DNA of 42,474 bases from Rathayibacter tritici. Lineage in GTDB: Bacteria > Actinomycetota > Actinomycetes > Actinomycetales > Microbacteriaceae. Below are positions 41,817-42,474 of this stretch, one piece after another. Positions within the stretch are counted from its first letter, which is position 1; every line of letters starts with the position of its first letter. Made by a program: the position numbers and the translations under genes. The stretch is taken from the NCBI RefSeq assembly GCF_002932875.1, contig NZ_PSWS01000069.1:1-42474 (forward strand). Direction: 5' to 3'. Below the pieces are notes generated by a model. It was given only the letters and a program-made list of their open reading frames with translations, had not been told where the DNA came from and did not search any database.

Positions 41817-41825
41817 CCGCCACCC

Positions 41826-41870
41826 CGGAGCCGTCCGGCCGTCGCCCTGCGCGACGTCCGGGCGGCTCCG
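41826..41870 (+). terminator. Terminator hairpin after the M28 peptidase gene
   Basis: 13-base arms at 41826-41838 and 41858-41870 with one mismatch (a G-U pair in RNA) and a 19-base loop, starting ten bases after the stop codon. TCGTT follows. Confidence 0.55.
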
Positions 41871-41922
41871 TCGTTCCCGCCGCCTCTGCTTCCCAGACGC
41901 TCACGAACGGAAGGACTCCCTC

Positions 41923-42474
41923 ATCGTTCCCGATCTCATCGTCCTCAATGGCGGCTCCAGCTCGGGCAAGACCACGATCGCCCGCTGCCTGCAGACGCTC
42001 CTCCCCGACCCCTGGCTCCGCTTCTCCATCGACGATCTGATCGACGCGCTTCCGCCGAACCTCGACGGTCGGGACGATGCCGGAGTGTCCTACGCAGAGG
42101 ACGGAGAGGTCGAGCTCGGCGAGGACTTCCGTCAGCTCGAGGCCGCGTGGCTTGCCGGTCTCGTCGCCGTGGTCCGCTCCGGAACCCAGATCGTGCTTGA
42201 CGACGTCTTCCTGGATTCGAGCGTCTCGCAAGCACGGCTGCGCAGCCATCTGGAGGGACTGACCGTGTTCTGGGTCGGCGTGCGCTGCCGCGCCGACGTA
42301 GCGACCGCCCGAGAGGCGACCCGCCGCGACCGAACCCCCGGCATGGCCGCCCACCAGGCCGAGCGGGTCCACCTCGGCGTCCACTACAACCTCCAGGTCC
42401 ACTCCGACGACCACTCCCCCCTCACCTGCGCCCGCCGCATAGCGGCGGGCGCAGGTGAGGGGGGAGTGGTCGTC
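41923..42474 (+). CDS. Chloramphenicol phosphotransferase-like P-loop kinase, partial, non-canonical start
   Basis: The frame encodes VPDLIVLNGGSSSGKTTIAR with a Walker A loop, then FSIDDLIDALPP (the position of the catalytic Asp of CPT), LDDVFLDSS, and VGVRCRADVATAREATRRDRT and HYNLQVHSDDHSP. This is the layout of the CPT family, which includes a chloramphenicol-resistance kinase and many proteins of unknown substrate. There is no ATG, GTG or TTG before the P-loop. GGAAGGA at 41909-41915 stands seven bases before an ATC at 41923, so ATC is either a rare start codon or a mutated ATG. The frame is still open at the window end, where the last 69 bases are an inverted repeat. Confidence 0.75.
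   Translation, partial: MVPDLIVLNGGSSSGKTTIARCLQTLLPDPWLRFSIDDLIDALPPNLDGRDDAGVSYAEDGEVELGEDFRQLEAAWLAGLVAVVRSGTQIVLDDVFLDSSVSQARLRSHLEGLTVFWVGVRCRADVATAREATRRDRTPGMAAHQAERVHLGVHYNLQVHSDDHSPLTCARRIAAGAGEGGVVV
42406..42474. repeat. Perfect 33-bp inverted repeat ending exactly at the window edge
   Basis: Arms 42406-42438 and 42442-42474 are perfect reverse complements separated by the three bases ATA. The left arm encodes what looks like genuine CPT protein (SDDHSPLTCARR), so the right arm is a copy of coding sequence turned round. It may be a natural palindrome or a fold-back artefact at a contig end. Confidence 0.9.

Overview
The window is 42.5 kb of high-GC DNA with actinobacterial gene content and order. 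The order glmU-prs-rplY-pth, the run rsmI/metG/tatD/rsmA/ispE with a divergent protein O-mannosyltransferase, the CTC-type bL25, class-E-like sortase signals and many leaderless promoters point to Microbacteriaceae. The genus cannot be fixed by eye. Most of the window is chromosomal housekeeping DNA, but it carries two lower-GC accessory insertions and several families of palindromic repeats.

Layout, left to right. (1) 1-7149: pth, rplY, prs and glmU on the minus strand (translation fidelity, PRPP and UDP-GlcNAc supply), interrupted by a plus-strand pair, a CPW-type quinone reductase and gnd. (2) 7150-9233: an accessory insertion next to the 3' end of tRNA-Gln(TTG). It encodes an HTH/ImmA-IrrE metallopeptidase followed by a PIN-domain protein, a toxin-antitoxin-like pair. 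(3) 9234-13434: tRNA-Gln, a MarR regulator, a Uup-like ABC-F ATPase and a membrane-anchored molybdopterin oxidoreductase. (4) 13435-16560: two inverted arrays of 19-bp repeats, then ispE, rsmA and tatD. (5) 16561-18435: a second accessory insertion, an OLD/RecF-like AAA ATPase coupled to a small TOPRIM-like (DUF4276-like) protein, placed between tatD and metG. This is the best candidate for an anti-phage system here. (6) 18436-25670: metG, rsmI, a PMT mannosyltransferase, a YeiH transporter, MetY and a CoA-binding protein. (7) 25671-28250: two coupled secreted peptidoglycan-binding enzymes, one lysozyme-like and one M15 peptidase-like. (8) 28333-32860: L-serine dehydratase, a rhodanese, a YyaL-type thioredoxin-fold protein and a small PLDc_N membrane protein. 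(9) 32982-39659: the large helicase HrpA, an MFS transporter, an unknown protein and an aldo/keto reductase. (10) 39692-42474: the wreck of an alpha/beta hydrolase gene, a sortase-anchored M28 aminopeptidase, and a CPT-like kinase gene that has no ordinary start codon and runs off the window.

The most unusual sequence-level finding is a 61-bp palindromic element present twice at exactly the same length. One copy is intergenic (25681-25741) and one lies inside the open reading frame of hrpA (34294-34354), where it is translated as an in-frame peptide insert. A second palindromic family has copies at 20-109 and 36912-36979. A perfect 33-bp inverted repeat sits exactly at the right end of the window, so the window may be a complete contig that breaks at repeats.

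About a dozen genes have a TAnnnT hexamer ending 6 to 8 bases before the start codon and no convincing Shine-Dalgarno site, the signature of leaderless transcription. All functional calls come from reading translated sequence and motifs. No database search was run.
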